From contig CAZJDX010000009.1 of the NCBI GenBank assembly GCA_964544885.1, positions 49,869 through 113,868 of the forward strand: a stretch of DNA of 64,000 nucleotides. Reading direction: 5' to 3'. The notes under the pieces are model-generated. The model was not told the DNA's origin and made no database searches. It saw only the letters and a list, made by a program, of their open reading frames with translations. A program made the translations under genes and the position numbers. Every line of letters starts with the position of its first letter. Within the stretch, counting starts at the first letter, position 1. Positions 8,083 to 16,296 of this stretch are shown here, piece after piece. Source of the DNA: QQVM01 sp964544885. GTDB lineage: Bacteria; Bacteroidota; Bacteroidia; AKYH767-A; 2013-40CM-41-45.

Positions 8083-10191
8083 ATGCCAACCCAACTTAAA
8101 AGTTATGTCCAGGGACAATGGATCGCCGGAGACGGCGAAGGTGTTCCCTTGTACCATGCGGTCAGCGGGGAAAAGCTGTTTGAGGCAAGTTCAAACGGTC
8201 TGGATTTTAAAGCGCTGCTGGAATATGCGCGCGAAACAGGTGGCCCGGCGCTACGACACATGACATTTCACGAAAGAGCCCGGATGTTAAAAGCCCTTGC
8301 TCTTTATCTCAATGACAGAAAAAAAGATCTTTACGCTTTGTCGGCGGCAACCGGTGCGACCAAGGCGGATTCCTGGATTGATATTGACGGGGGCATCGGA
8401 AATCTTTTTGTTTATGCCAGCAAAGGCCGCAGAGAACTCCCTGATGAGACATTTTACGTTGACGGCAACCCGGAAAAAATCTCCAGGAACGGAACCTTCA
8501 CCGGACATCATATCTGCGTACCCCTTGAAGGGGCGGCAATCCATATCAACGCTTTCAATTTTCCTGTATGGGGAATGTTGGAAAAGATAGCGGTGAATCT
8601 GCTGGCCGGTGTACCGGCGATCGTGAAACCCGCCACCTCCACCTCTTTCCTGACCGAACTTGCCGTACGCGAGATCGTCAAGTCCGGAATCCTGCCAGAA
8701 GGTTCTCTTCAACTGATTTGCGGAAGTACAGGCGACCTTTTTGATCACCTCAGTTGTCAGGATGTGGTGACCTTCACCGGATCGGCCGAAACAGGAAAGA
8801 TGTTAAAACGTCATCCTGCAGTGATTGACAATTCGGTAAGATTCAATATGGAAGCTGATTCGCTTAACTGCTCCATTTTGGGTCCTGACGCAACACCAGG
8901 AACCGAAGAATTCAATCTCTTCATCAAGGAAGTCAGCCGTGAAATGACCATAAAAGCCGGGCAGAAATGCACAGCCATACGCCGCTGTATCGTTCCTGAA
9001 AAACTGATCGATCCCGTTCTTGAAGCGGTTCAAAAAAGACTTAGCACTAATGTTATAGGAGATCCGGCTGTGGAGGGTGTGCGGATGGGCCCTCTGGCCA
9101 GTCAACACCAGGTAAAGGATGTCAAAGAAAAAGTAAGGCAACTGATGGAGTCTTGCCAGCTTGTTCATGGCAACATAGATCATGTCGAAGTCATGGGCGC
9201 TGACAGTAAAAAAGGCGCTTTCATGTCTTCCATGCTGCTCTATTGCGACAGTCCTTTCCGGTCAAACGAAGTTCATTCTGTTGAAGCCTTTGGGCCGGTC
9301 TGTACGGTAATGCCTTATAAAACCACCGCTGATGCCGTCGAACTGGCAAGGCGTGGCAAAGGTAGTTTGGTTGGCTCCGTAATTACATCGGATGACAGGT
9401 TCGCGCGGGAAGTAGTTCTTGGCTCGGCTTCCATGCATGGAAGAATGATCATCATCAACAAACATTGCGCTGCCGAATCAACCGGACATGGTTCTCCGCT
9501 GGCTCACCTTGTTCACGGTGGACCGGGACGCGCAGGAGGCGGGGAAGAAATGGGAGGAATCAGAGGGGTATATCATTATATGCAGCGTACCGCTCTGCAA
9601 GGCTCTCCGACCACACTTACCAGAATCCTGAATACCTATTTGCCCGGAGCCGAAACGGTTGAAGATGTCATTCACCCTTTCAGAAAATATTTTGAAGAAA
9701 TACATATTGGCGATACCCTGAATACACATGCACGCACAGTGACGGAAGCAGACATTGTAAACTTTGCGGGTATCAGCGGCGATTATTTCTACGCGCACAC
9801 CGATGAAACCGCATTGGAAGGATCCGTTTTTGAAAAACGGGTTGCACACGGTTATTTCATCATTTCTGCAGCTGCAGGATTGTTTGTGGATCCGAAGAAA
9901 GGACCGGTACTGGCCAATTACGGACTGGACAACCTTCGCTTCACGCAGCCCGTATATGTAGGCGACACCATTAAAGTACAGCTTACCTGTCAGCGAAAGA
10001 CCGTAAAGGAAGACCGTGAAGGACAAATTCCACAGGGTGTCGTTGAATGGTATGTAACCGTCAGCAACCAGCGAAATGAGATAGTGGCGGTAGAAACCGT
10101 ACTCACCCTTGTAGCCAGAAAACCAACAAGCAATAATAAAACGGATATCAGTATCGAACAGGATATTGTAACTGAAAAAAAATTAGTCTAA
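8083..10191 (+). CDS. paaZ: Oxepin-CoA hydrolase / semialdehyde dehydrogenase PaaZ
   Basis: A 702-residue bifunctional enzyme of aerobic phenylacetate degradation. Residues about 1-520 form an aldehyde dehydrogenase domain: NAD-binding INAFNFPVWG, catalytic Glu257 in NMEADS, and nucleophile Cys296 in GQKCTA. E. coli PaaZ has Glu256 and Cys295, so the register is nearly identical. Residues about 540-690 form a MaoC-type hydratase domain (TVTEADIVNFAGISGDYFYA; AHGYFIIS). The hydratase opens the oxepin-CoA ring and the dehydrogenase oxidises the resulting semialdehyde. No other paa genes are in the window. A consensus promoter precedes it and a 149-residue ORF follows after 18 bp. Confidence 0.93.
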   Translation: MPTQLKSYVQGQWIAGDGEGVPLYHAVSGEKLFEASSNGLDFKALLEYARETGGPALRHMTFHERARMLKALALYLNDRKKDLYALSAATGATKADSWIDIDGGIGNLFVYASKGRRELPDETFYVDGNPEKISRNGTFTGHHICVPLEGAAIHINAFNFPVWGMLEKIAVNLLAGVPAIVKPATSTSFLTELAVREIVKSGILPEGSLQLICGSTGDLFDHLSCQDVVTFTGSAETGKMLKRHPAVIDNSVRFNMEADSLNCSILGPDATPGTEEFNLFIKEVSREMTIKAGQKCTAIRRCIVPEKLIDPVLEAVQKRLSTNVIGDPAVEGVRMGPLASQHQVKDVKEKVRQLMESCQLVHGNIDHVEVMGADSKKGAFMSSMLLYCDSPFRSNEVHSVEAFGPVCTVMPYKTTADAVELARRGKGSLVGSVITSDDRFAREVVLGSASMHGRMIIINKHCAAESTGHGSPLAHLVHGGPGRAGGGEEMGGIRGVYHYMQRTALQGSPTTLTRILNTYLPGAETVEDVIHPFRKYFEEIHIGDTLNTHARTVTEADIVNFAGISGDYFYAHTDETALEGSVFEKRVAHGYFIISAAAGLFVDPKKGPVLANYGLDNLRFTQPVYVGDTIKVQLTCQRKTVKEDREGQIPQGVVEWYVTVSNQRNEIVAVETVLTLVARKPTSNNKTDISIEQDIVTEKKLV

Positions 10192-10209
10192 CCACAAAAA
10201 CCAAGAGCC

Positions 10210-10659
10210 ATGTTATTGTATGACACACTTGATCGCTTCGAGAAAAAGTATGCGCATCTGAAAAAAAAGGGGCTACGCATCAACGGTCTCAAGATGATAG
10301 ACCCTAAGCGCAAGAAACATGTGATTAATGTCAGCCGTCCCCTGATCTTTGATAACCGGATGCTTCCGAAAACATTTGAAGGACTGGATGTGAAAGCGGT
10401 GATCCATGGTGATTTACCGAATGAATTCAAGGTTGACAGATCAAAACCCGACTGGCAAAAGAAAGAATATATCTGGGCGCCTGAGCGCTTTGAACATTTT
10501 GTGGACCGCTGCAGCGTTGAGATCAAAAAACAACTGGGCAATCCTGCCATGAGCCGTGAAGACCTGTTGAGCGCTCTTTGTTTCGGCGATTTCGAAGCAC
10601 ATAAACACAAAACGCAGACTATGGTGAAAGAAGGAAAGTTGCCGGCCTATGCTTCCTGA
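10210..10659 (+). CDS. Conserved-looking hypothetical protein downstream of paaZ
   Basis: A 149-residue soluble, basic protein that I do not recognise. It is rich in Lys/Arg at the N terminus (FEKKYAHLKKKGLRI), with a central beta-like stretch (HVINVSRPLIFDN) and a C-terminal helical end. It starts 18 bp after the paaZ stop and ends just before a strong palindromic terminator, so it is very likely cotranscribed with paaZ. Whether it takes part in aromatic catabolism cannot be told. Confidence 0.7.
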   Translation: MLLYDTLDRFEKKYAHLKKKGLRINGLKMIDPKRKKHVINVSRPLIFDNRMLPKTFEGLDVKAVIHGDLPNEFKVDRSKPDWQKKEYIWAPERFEHFVDRCSVEIKKQLGNPAMSREDLLSALCFGDFEAHKHKTQTMVKEGKLPAYAS

Positions 10660-10672
10660 ACCTTAGTTCACC

Positions 10673-10718
10673 GTGAAAATAAAAAAGGTTGTCCACGGAC
10701 AACCTTTTTTATTTTCAC
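10673..10718. terminator. Perfect 22-bp palindromic bidirectional terminator
   Basis: GTGAAAATAAAAAAGGTTGT-CC and its exact reverse complement flank a 2-nt centre (AC). The A/T-runs inside the arms make an intrinsic terminator in both directions, between the paaZ operon and the convergent T9SS gene that ends at 10749. Confidence 0.9.
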
Positions 10719-10748
10719 AACCTTAGGTTTGCCGCGCTGTTGAGGAGA

Positions 10749-12518
10749 TCAGTTCACTTTGATCAGGCGCCTGAAACTCGTCCCGGTTCCTTCTCTCATC
10801 CTTACAATATACAGTCCGCCTCTGATTGCCGAGATGTCCAACATTTGCCCCTCACCCTCTTTTATTGTTTCTGTCAGAACCAGTCTTCCATCCGTTGAAA
10901 AAATCTCAACAACAAATTCATTCCGGACATTCGCAAAGAAGATTGAATTAGCCGCAGGGTTCGGATAGATAAAATTTCGGGTGAAATTATTTTCATCCAT
11001 ACCTGTAGCTGAACACCAGTCGATGACAGCGCCTGTATCTCCGAATAATTCATTCATGAGAAAAGTATAATCGCTGAAATCGTTTATCCCGCTTTGAGAA
11101 ATACTATCCTGGTATTCCTGCAGATAATTTCCAAGGTGAGCGAAAAAGTTGACGATATTGTCCGGGTTACCGATCGTATCTCCGGCCGGGGAGATAATCT
11201 GCACTGAGGGGTAATTCATGTGCGCGAAATTACCATTGAATACTCTCACATTGATAAGGTTCGGGAAACCCGGTTCATACCAAACACTGTCAACACACAC
11301 GAAGGAATAATCCACCGGGAGGCTAAACACGGGACTTTCAAACTTCAAGAGTCCTGCATTGCTGATACTGTCTTCCAGAAGATAAATACCCGAAACTGCC
11401 ACAGTAAGACTCACCGCGTATTCTTGCTGGGTGTTCGAATTATAGATGCCTTGCCAGTTCCGGTTTCCGAACATATCATATATGGCGATCTTCACATCGC
11501 TTCCCTGTGGAGTCTGGATAGTTCCCGCGACAGCAATAAAGTTGGAAAAAACTATTTCCGCATCAAGCCGGTATGAGTCCAATCCATCCATAGACTTTTT
11601 CCATCGCTGAAGTCCATCCTTTCTGAACTTATACATCGTGTCGGAAAGACCGATCAGGATCACATCATCGTAAAGATCCACCAGCATTTCAAAACCAATA
11701 TCACCAAAACTTAAATTGAGAGGGAAATCATATTCCGCCCACAGGAAGACGCCGTTACTGTCGTACTTCATCAGTTCATAAGCCGGCTGCTGGGCGAATA
11801 CATAAATATTATTCTCCGAATCGCACGCGATCCTTTCGGCATAAGTGGTCGGGGCTGAAAGATCAGGAGTACCATTCAAATCATACCTGAAGATTGTGTT
11901 TGGACCAGAAGTATAGGCAACGACAAGCATCCTTCCGGCGCGATCTGTTGTCATACATGAACCTGAGACTGGAAGGGACCACTGCTCGGTTCCGCTTGTG
12001 TCGAACAAAGCTATACCGTACTCATGTCTCAGGTACAACATGCCGCTTTGGTACAGCACCTGGAGGTTTGAACCTGAATTGAATGAGGCGCTTGAATCCT
12101 TGTACCAGACTTCTGTTCCGCTTTGGTCCACTTTCAATAAGAGTGGTTTGAGGGTCGGGACGTTGGAAAATGCCCCTGCTATGTAACAATTACCCATATC
12201 ATCCAAAGCCATGTCATAGGCAAGTGCCGGAGTTGTACCGCCATTATCAAAGTACATATTCCACAGAAGTATTCCGTCAGGGTTATATTTACTCAGGAAA
12301 ATTTTATTTACCGGAGCCTGCGGAATACGGTAATCGGTATAGTTGCACAGAACGAGGATGTCAGCATTGGCATCCAGCAAAGTTTTCACCGGAAACAAAT
12401 CTGCCGTATCCGGCAGAGCAGTAAGGTTTCGGGTCCAGAGCGGGCTTTGCTGCGCTTTTGTGCTGATGGAAAGCAGAATCAGAAAACAATAAATCAGGAG
12501 AGCAGGATTTCTTTTCAT
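10749..12518 (-). CDS. Secreted propeller-like protein with T9SS sorting domain
   Basis: A 589-residue exported protein. The signal peptide is MKRNPALLIYCFLILLSIS, cut near TKAQQ. The middle carries several blade-like repeats of the form KYxxxGxxxW (KYNPDGILLWN, FDTSGTEQWS, KYDSNGVFLWAEY, FRKDGLQRWKK), typical of WD40/PQQ-like beta-propellers or delta-60-type repeats. Residues about 515-589 are a T9SS type A sorting domain (YPNPAANSIFFANV, GLYIVRM, ending RRLIKVN). It probably sits on, or is released from, the cell surface. No catalytic motif is seen. It stands alone between a terminator and the AraC-type gene. Confidence 0.85.
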   Translation of the reverse strand: MKRNPALLIYCFLILLSISTKAQQSPLWTRNLTALPDTADLFPVKTLLDANADILVLCNYTDYRIPQAPVNKIFLSKYNPDGILLWNMYFDNGGTTPALAYDMALDDMGNCYIAGAFSNVPTLKPLLLKVDQSGTEVWYKDSSASFNSGSNLQVLYQSGMLYLRHEYGIALFDTSGTEQWSLPVSGSCMTTDRAGRMLVVAYTSGPNTIFRYDLNGTPDLSAPTTYAERIACDSENNIYVFAQQPAYELMKYDSNGVFLWAEYDFPLNLSFGDIGFEMLVDLYDDVILIGLSDTMYKFRKDGLQRWKKSMDGLDSYRLDAEIVFSNFIAVAGTIQTPQGSDVKIAIYDMFGNRNWQGIYNSNTQQEYAVSLTVAVSGIYLLEDSISNAGLLKFESPVFSLPVDYSFVCVDSVWYEPGFPNLINVRVFNGNFAHMNYPSVQIISPAGDTIGNPDNIVNFFAHLGNYLQEYQDSISQSGINDFSDYTFLMNELFGDTGAVIDWCSATGMDENNFTRNFIYPNPAANSIFFANVRNEFVVEIFSTDGRLVLTETIKEGEGQMLDISAIRGGLYIVRMREGTGTSFRRLIKVN

Positions 12519-12583
12519 GGCTAGTATTTTTACGGTACAAGATCCTCTGCCTGTGCTTTCAAATCAAGGTCAATTTGCCGGCA

Positions 12584-13465
12584 CTAAAGGTATTTTTCAC
12601 GGATTCTATGCCGGAACTGTTCCGGTGTCTCACCGGTATACTTTCTGAAATACTTTGAGAAATAGGATGGGTCCGGATAATTCAATTCCGCTGCGATCTC
12701 TTTAACACTCTCTTGTGAATGAAAGAGCAGCCGTTTGGATTCGAGAATAATCCGCTGATGTATCCACTCGCCGGCCGTTCTGCCGGTATCTTTTTGAACG
12801 GTTTCGCTCAGATGGCCCGGAGTAAGAGCCAGCGCATCCGCAAACTCATTTACCTTTTTGAAAACACGGAACTCATTTTCGAGCAGCGCCTTGAACTTTT
12901 GAGTTATTTCTGATTCATATACGTTTCCATTTCTCTTGCCAGTGTACCTGGTATAAAGCCTGTTACAGGTGATAAGCAATAACTTTAACCAGGACTGTAT
13001 AGCTGCCAGTCTGCCTTCATTTTCGGAGTCAAACTCCTTCTGCAGGCTAAGCACCAACTGCATACATTGATCAAACTCACTTTTCATGGCAGGTTTCAGG
13101 CAAGGTTCAGCATTCAGAGTATGAAAGAGTAAGTGATGAGGGGCTGCGGATTCAGAAACAGCGGGATTAAGAAAAAAGTCTTCGGTGAAGGAGATGACAA
13201 ATCCCTTTACCTGCTTTTCTCTTTGCAGAAGATGAACCTGTCCGGGAGCGAGAAAGTGTATACAACCCTCTTCAACCGGATAGACAGTAAAATCAATTTC
13301 GTGTAATCCTCCGCTTTGCTCAAAAAGGATCATTTCATAATATTCATGCCGGTGAGGAGAAGCCGCATTATAGCCTGTATAACTTTCCTCCAGCAGGCTG
13401 AATGCGAAGCCTTGTTTATTGCCCAGGCCTTTGGTAAAGTTGAAAGTCGGGATGAGTTTGCTCAT
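12584..13465 (-). CDS. AraC-family transcriptional regulator
   Basis: A 293-residue regulator. The N-terminal half is a cupin-like ligand domain (YNAASPHRHEYYEMILFEQS, then EEGCIHFLAPGQVHLL). The last about 100 residues form the paired helix-turn-helix domain: FADALALTPGHLSETVQKDT, then VKEIAAELNYPDPSYFSKYF and the signature RKYTGETPEQFR. The ligand and targets are unknown. A near-consensus promoter lies at 13491-13519. It is the last intact chromosomal gene before the insertion hotspot. Confidence 0.9.
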   Translation of the reverse strand: MSKLIPTFNFTKGLGNKQGFAFSLLEESYTGYNAASPHRHEYYEMILFEQSGGLHEIDFTVYPVEEGCIHFLAPGQVHLLQREKQVKGFVISFTEDFFLNPAVSESAAPHHLLFHTLNAEPCLKPAMKSEFDQCMQLVLSLQKEFDSENEGRLAAIQSWLKLLLITCNRLYTRYTGKRNGNVYESEITQKFKALLENEFRVFKKVNEFADALALTPGHLSETVQKDTGRTAGEWIHQRIILESKRLLFHSQESVKEIAAELNYPDPSYFSKYFRKYTGETPEQFRHRIREKYL

Positions 13466-13490
13466 TTGACTTGATAAAAAAACCGAATGA

Positions 13491-13519
13491 CAAAGTAAAA
13501 GAGAAAGGTTCTATACCAA
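13491..13519 (-). promoter_or_regulatory. Near-consensus promoter of the AraC-type gene
   Basis: On the minus strand, TTG, 19 nt, then TACTTTG (one base short of TANNTTTG), 26 bp before the ATG. The rest of 13520-13637 shows nothing I can name. Confidence 0.5.
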
Positions 13520-13637
13520 GCGTGTTATTGTCACTGACTTGTAATATAATGTACCCCATTCTTAGGGCAAGAAGTTAAGTAATTAATCCAATTCTGCTTC
13601 CTGTCTAAAATATTTTAGAAATAACGTGTAGAATAAA

Positions 13638-13859
13638 TCAGTTCTGCCTCCAATCATTCCCTGTCATTATCCTTCGCATGAATTCATCAAACAGTGGAAC
13701 CGTAAAAGCAGTTTCACCATGATTAGGACTATAGATCATTCCTTTCTCAATTAATTTGGAGCGCACAGGAGCCAGCTGATTAACACTTTTTGACAGAATA
13801 TCTGCAACATCACCTGATCGATGCGGACCTTCGCCCAGTTCCGGGAGAATATGGGTTGT
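13638..13859 (-). pseudogene. 3' remnant of an ATP-binding protein gene
   Basis: On the minus strand, 74 codons encode an intact C-terminal winged-helix-like end: ILPELGEGPHRSGDVAD, then SVNQLAPVRSKLIEKGMIY, then HGETAFTVPLFDEFMRRI, closed by a stop at 13638-13640. From memory, this PHRSG / AFTVPLFDEFM pattern is the C terminus of a widespread AAA-type ATP-binding protein family of about 370-400 residues. An in-frame stop at 13860-13862 cuts it off, and the ATPase core is absent. It is therefore a deletion remnant, with its former upstream region possibly preserved at 13884-13918. Confidence 0.75.
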
Positions 13860-13883
13860 TTAGCGGGTCCATTTATAACAATA

Positions 13884-13918
13884 TTAGCGATGTTATCAAA
13901 ATTTGATAACATCGCTAA
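13884..13918. repeat. 35-bp near-perfect palindrome
   Basis: TTAGCGATGTTATCAAA, one central base, then the exact reverse complement (17-bp arms). It has no T-run. It sits just upstream, on the minus strand, of the ATPase remnant, which suits an operator, or the leftover 5' region of that gene. It could also be a small transposed palindrome. Confidence 0.75.
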
Positions 13919-13946
13919 CTTCCTTGTAAATAATTTTAGATATAAA

Positions 13947-13981
13947 AAAAGCCTATAAATTTTTAAAATTTATAGGCTTTT
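13947..13981. terminator. Long hairpin flanking the inverted att copy
   Basis: AAAGCCTATAAATTTT pairs with its near-exact complement and is flanked by A- and T-runs. It abuts the inverted tRNA 3'-end copy at 13978-13999, in the same relation as the hairpins that follow the other two copies. Confidence 0.7.
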
Positions 13982-13999
13982 AAGCGGTCCGGACGGGAC
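13978..13999 (-). mobile_element. Inverted copy of the tRNA-Asp 3' end (att-like site)
   Basis: On the minus strand this 22-bp stretch equals the tRNA-Asp 3' end plus following bases at 16469-16490 (core CCCGTCCGGACCGCTTAA). No tRNA body adjoins it, so it is an attachment-site copy left by integration, in inverted orientation relative to the copies at 16468 and 63750. Confidence 0.85.
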
Positions 14000-14036
14000 C
14001 AATACCTACTGGATATACAAAGATTTACGGGCATTT

Positions 14037-14097
14037 AGGGCTAATGAAATTTCGCTTCGGGCTAATTTTTTTTGGATATTTTGGGTAATTCAGGTAA
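14037..14097 (-). repeat. Integrase arm-type repeats beside the inverted att copy
   Basis: On the minus strand, TTACCTGAA (14089-14097), TTAGCCCGAA (14056-14065) and ATTAGCCCT (14037-14045) run toward the att copy. Similar TTAGCC(C/T)GAA repeats lie next to the integrase at 16580-16652 and inside the right end at 63653-63694. The whole block 14000-14100 aligns by eye with 63640-63750. Confidence 0.65.
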
Positions 14098-14141
14098 ACC
14101 GCATTCTTAAACATTTCATTTTTTTCCAGATCAGTAATAGC

Positions 14142-15167
14142 TCACGCGCGAATTGAAGTTTCGTTTATACATAAATCATTTCGTTTCATGTTATACATCA
14201 GCAAGTATCCTCTTTTGTTTGGTTCACTTAAAAATGAACGACTCACAAGTGTTTCCATTAATGGCTGCTTTTGTAAAAATGGATCCAACAATTTTTCAAT
14301 CCTTCTTTCAGCAATTCCTATTCTTCTTGCAAATTCTGTGAAATCATTTTTAGAAGGGTGACTGCTTTTTTTATATTCGTCACTCTTGAAGTCATCAGCA
14401 AATAATCCTTTGTTCAGTGCAAAATCTGAATCGTCGACATGCAGCCTGGTATTCACCAGGTCATAAGCCGGACTCAGCAAATAATCACCTTTGGACGATT
14501 CAAGCAAAGAGAAATTTTTCAGGTGTGCATCACCGTTTGAAAACAAGAAGTTGAACACCACCAATGAAAAATATTTTTCGATTTCCACTTTCCATGCCGG
14601 AACAAATTTTTTGATCAGGGCTCCAATTTCTTCATAGCTGTATTCATATTTGAAATTGGGCCCGGCATTGTCTTTTGTTTTGCCAGCTAATGTTGCAAAG
14701 TCTTCCTTGCCCCATTTGCCACCTTCGTCTTTTACATCAAATCGTTTCGTGATGTAAGCAGGAGAACCATCTTTAAAAAATATCATCGCGCATTCGGCAG
14801 TGTTCAGACCATATACTTGTTTTGCTATTTGCATGGTGAGATGTTCGTTTGCGGGAACCTGCTCAACCTTCTTCAAATCTCTAGGTGTCGGCTTTAATAT
14901 GTAGGTACCCCGTTCTCCCTCTTTCGTCAAACGCAGCAGGTTCTTTTCAAGAAGTAAACTTAATTTTTCCTGCACGCCCGATATAGATATGCGTTTGCGG
15001 TTCTCCATAAACAGCTCTGTAACTTCTTCGCTTACCTGAGGTGGATCATAGGGCAAAACATGATTTACTTTTTTACCATTAAATAGATTTCGCAAACAAC
15101 TTGGGCTATAAGTAGTAAATCCGTCGGCTAAAGTTCCCGGGCAATATTTCAAATCATCTAAACTCAT
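14142..15167 (-). CDS. hipT: HipT-type Ser/Thr kinase toxin
   Basis: A 341-residue kinase that corresponds to HipA without its N-terminal subdomain. The Gly-rich loop region is SISGVQEKLS with two serines in an SxS arrangement (Ser61, Ser63), as reported for HipT of enteropathogenic E. coli, where both are autophosphorylated. The catalytic loop is SNGDAHLKN (Asp213) and the metal-binding motif is SPAYDLVNT (Asp236). Known HipA/HipT kinases phosphorylate aminoacyl-tRNA synthetases and arrest growth. Its ATG overlaps the hipS stop by 4 bp, and it is the last gene of the hipB-hipS-hipT operon. It lies next to an inverted att copy, so it is probably cargo of an older element. Confidence 0.87.
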   Translation of the reverse strand: MSLDDLKYCPGTLADGFTTYSPSCLRNLFNGKKVNHVLPYDPPQVSEEVTELFMENRKRISISGVQEKLSLLLEKNLLRLTKEGERGTYILKPTPRDLKKVEQVPANEHLTMQIAKQVYGLNTAECAMIFFKDGSPAYITKRFDVKDEGGKWGKEDFATLAGKTKDNAGPNFKYEYSYEEIGALIKKFVPAWKVEIEKYFSLVVFNFLFSNGDAHLKNFSLLESSKGDYLLSPAYDLVNTRLHVDDSDFALNKGLFADDFKSDEYKKSSHPSKNDFTEFARRIGIAERRIEKLLDPFLQKQPLMETLVSRSFLSEPNKRGYLLMYNMKRNDLCINETSIRA

Positions 15168-15493
15168 TTTGTGGTAATGGGTTTTATGGTTACTGCTCCT
15201 ACGGTATCATACTGCGCTGTTGCCATCAGCAAACCAAAACTGTCATTCTCATCAATCCTCAACTGTGTGCTTTGCAGTTTTCTGTTTACGCCTTCACTTA
15301 ACATGTTAAAGAAAAATGGAAATAAAAAATTGCTTTGGTACTCCTTCTGAGTTTTAGGAAGCGTTAAACTGATCGCCGGTTTATTTGCATCATTAAAATA
15401 ATTGTCATTATATCTGAACACAAAATGCTGATGATTTTGTTCTGTCAGCGTTCCGGCCAAATCTCCGTTCCGGTATACTTCCATTGCTCTCAT
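15164..15493 (-). CDS. hipS: HipS-type small subunit (HipA N-terminal subdomain)
   Basis: A 109-residue protein matching the N-subdomain-1 of HipA: MEVYRNGDLAGTLTEQ, then ISLTLPKTQKEYQS, then NMLSEGVNR, then DSFGLLMATAQYDTVGAV. In the characterised tripartite system the free-standing HipS, not HipB, neutralises the kinase, while HipB binds DNA. It lies 4 bp after hipB and overlaps hipT by 4 bp. A split here rather than a single hipA is normal for HipBST, not a frameshift. Confidence 0.85.
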   Translation of the reverse strand: MRAMEVYRNGDLAGTLTEQNHQHFVFRYNDNYFNDANKPAISLTLPKTQKEYQSNFLFPFFFNMLSEGVNRKLQSTQLRIDENDSFGLLMATAQYDTVGAVTIKPITTK

Positions 15494-15497
15494 TTAT

Positions 15498-15728
15498 TCA
15501 ATGTTTCTCCGGCTTACCGGTCGGTAGGTTTTTCACTTCAAGGGTCAGTTCCATTCCCAAAACGTCCGCTAATTTGTTCAGCACTTCCAGAGAAGGGTTG
15601 CCTTGTCCCCGTTCCAGTTTATACAAGGTATTGGTGCTCACTTGGGCTATTTCAGCCAAATGCGGTTGGGTTATACTCAATTCTTTTCTTCTGTTCCTTA
15701 TGACTTCACCAAGATGCTTGACCAACAT
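15498..15728 (-). CDS. hipB: HipB-type helix-turn-helix regulator
   Basis: A 76-residue Xre-type protein with the HTH RKELSITQPHLAEIAQVSTN and the typical YKLERGQGNPSLEVLNKLAD. It is expected to bind the palindromic operators in its own promoter region and repress the operon. First gene of hipB-hipS-hipT. The start at 15728 is chosen because it has the full HTH and follows the -7 element by about 20 bp. Confidence 0.88.
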   Translation of the reverse strand: MLVKHLGEVIRNRRKELSITQPHLAEIAQVSTNTLYKLERGQGNPSLEVLNKLADVLGMELTLEVKNLPTGKPEKH

Positions 15729-15747
15729 TATAATGTGATTTTACATA

Positions 15748-15778
15748 CAAAAATAATTTAAGTTTCTCAATTATGCAA
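15748..15778 (-). promoter_or_regulatory. Promoter of the hipBST operon
   Basis: On the minus strand, TTG, 20 nt, then TATTTTTG, which fits the Bacteroidota consensus with one extra spacer base. It lies between a full operator (15782-15803) and a half-operator overlapping the hipB start (15734-15741). Confidence 0.65.
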
Positions 15779-15781
15779 TTA

Positions 15782-15803
15782 AAATCACAATATAATGTGA
15801 TTT
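15782..15803. promoter_or_regulatory. Palindromic operator O1 of hipBST
   Basis: AAATCACA-N6-TGTGATTT, a perfect 8-bp-arm palindrome directly against the -33 element. A related half-site TGTGATTT is at 15734-15741, overlapping the hipB start region. HipB binding is inferred from position and repetition. Confidence 0.7.
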
Positions 15804-15842
15804 ACGAGAGATTAACTCAGAAATAAGAATCAAAATAAGGTC

Positions 15843-15864
15843 AAATCACATTTTAGTGTGATTA
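15843..15864. promoter_or_regulatory. Palindromic operator O2 of hipBST
   Basis: AATCACA-N6-TGTGATT, the same palindrome 61 bp upstream of O1 (centre to centre), about six helical turns, which would permit looping between HipB dimers. Confidence 0.65.
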
Positions 15865-16244
15865 TTATCTTGCCGATAACCGATTGCCAGTAGAACCTGT
15901 GCAGTCAGGCAGTAATTTGCTGAGTGGAGTTCGGAAATAATTTTTCGGTTTCTGTAAATGCCGGAAGTTGGAGAAGGTGGTCAGGATCTTTGAAAAGTTA
16001 TCCGAATTTGGTTCTTCGCCATGGTCATGTGCAATACTTTCCGGATTGTGTATGCTAAATTGTTGAGATAAGCACGGTGTGAACAAGATGCTGAATTTCG
16101 AATCCGGCCGATATCAACCTAATAATTAGTAAATGAGCAGAACAAAATATGAGTAATTGAAATCGCATTACTCCAAGACCCTGTTAAACAAGCAGACAGC
16201 ATTCGTTATTGGAGCTGATAAATAAAAAAATTGTCGGCGCTGCA
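15865..16244. other. Intergenic stretch without a supportable gene
   Basis: 380 bp between the hipBST operators and the tRNA promoter. Only short open frames occur, and none shows family similarity I recognise. It may contain the lost other end of the older inverted element. Confidence 0.4.
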
Positions 16245-16273
16245 TTGTTTTTTCACAGGATTAGCTAAATTTG
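16245..16273 (+). promoter_or_regulatory. Probable promoter of the tRNA region
   Basis: TTG at 16245-16247, 18 nt, then TAAATTTG at 16266-16273. Transcription would run through the tRNA-like remnant and the tRNA-Asp gene. Confidence 0.55.
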
Positions 16274-16296
16274 CAATCCTTTTCAGGAAAGTATCA

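Noticed and set aside
15164..15493. Possible frameshift splitting hipA into two genes
   Set aside because: The pieces follow the known hipB-hipS-hipT order with a clean ATGA overlap, and the SxS motif fits HipT, so it is a natural split.
15865..16086. 73-codon open frame on the minus strand
   Set aside because: No recognisable protein features, starts at the edge of the hip operator and has no promoter or neighbour support.
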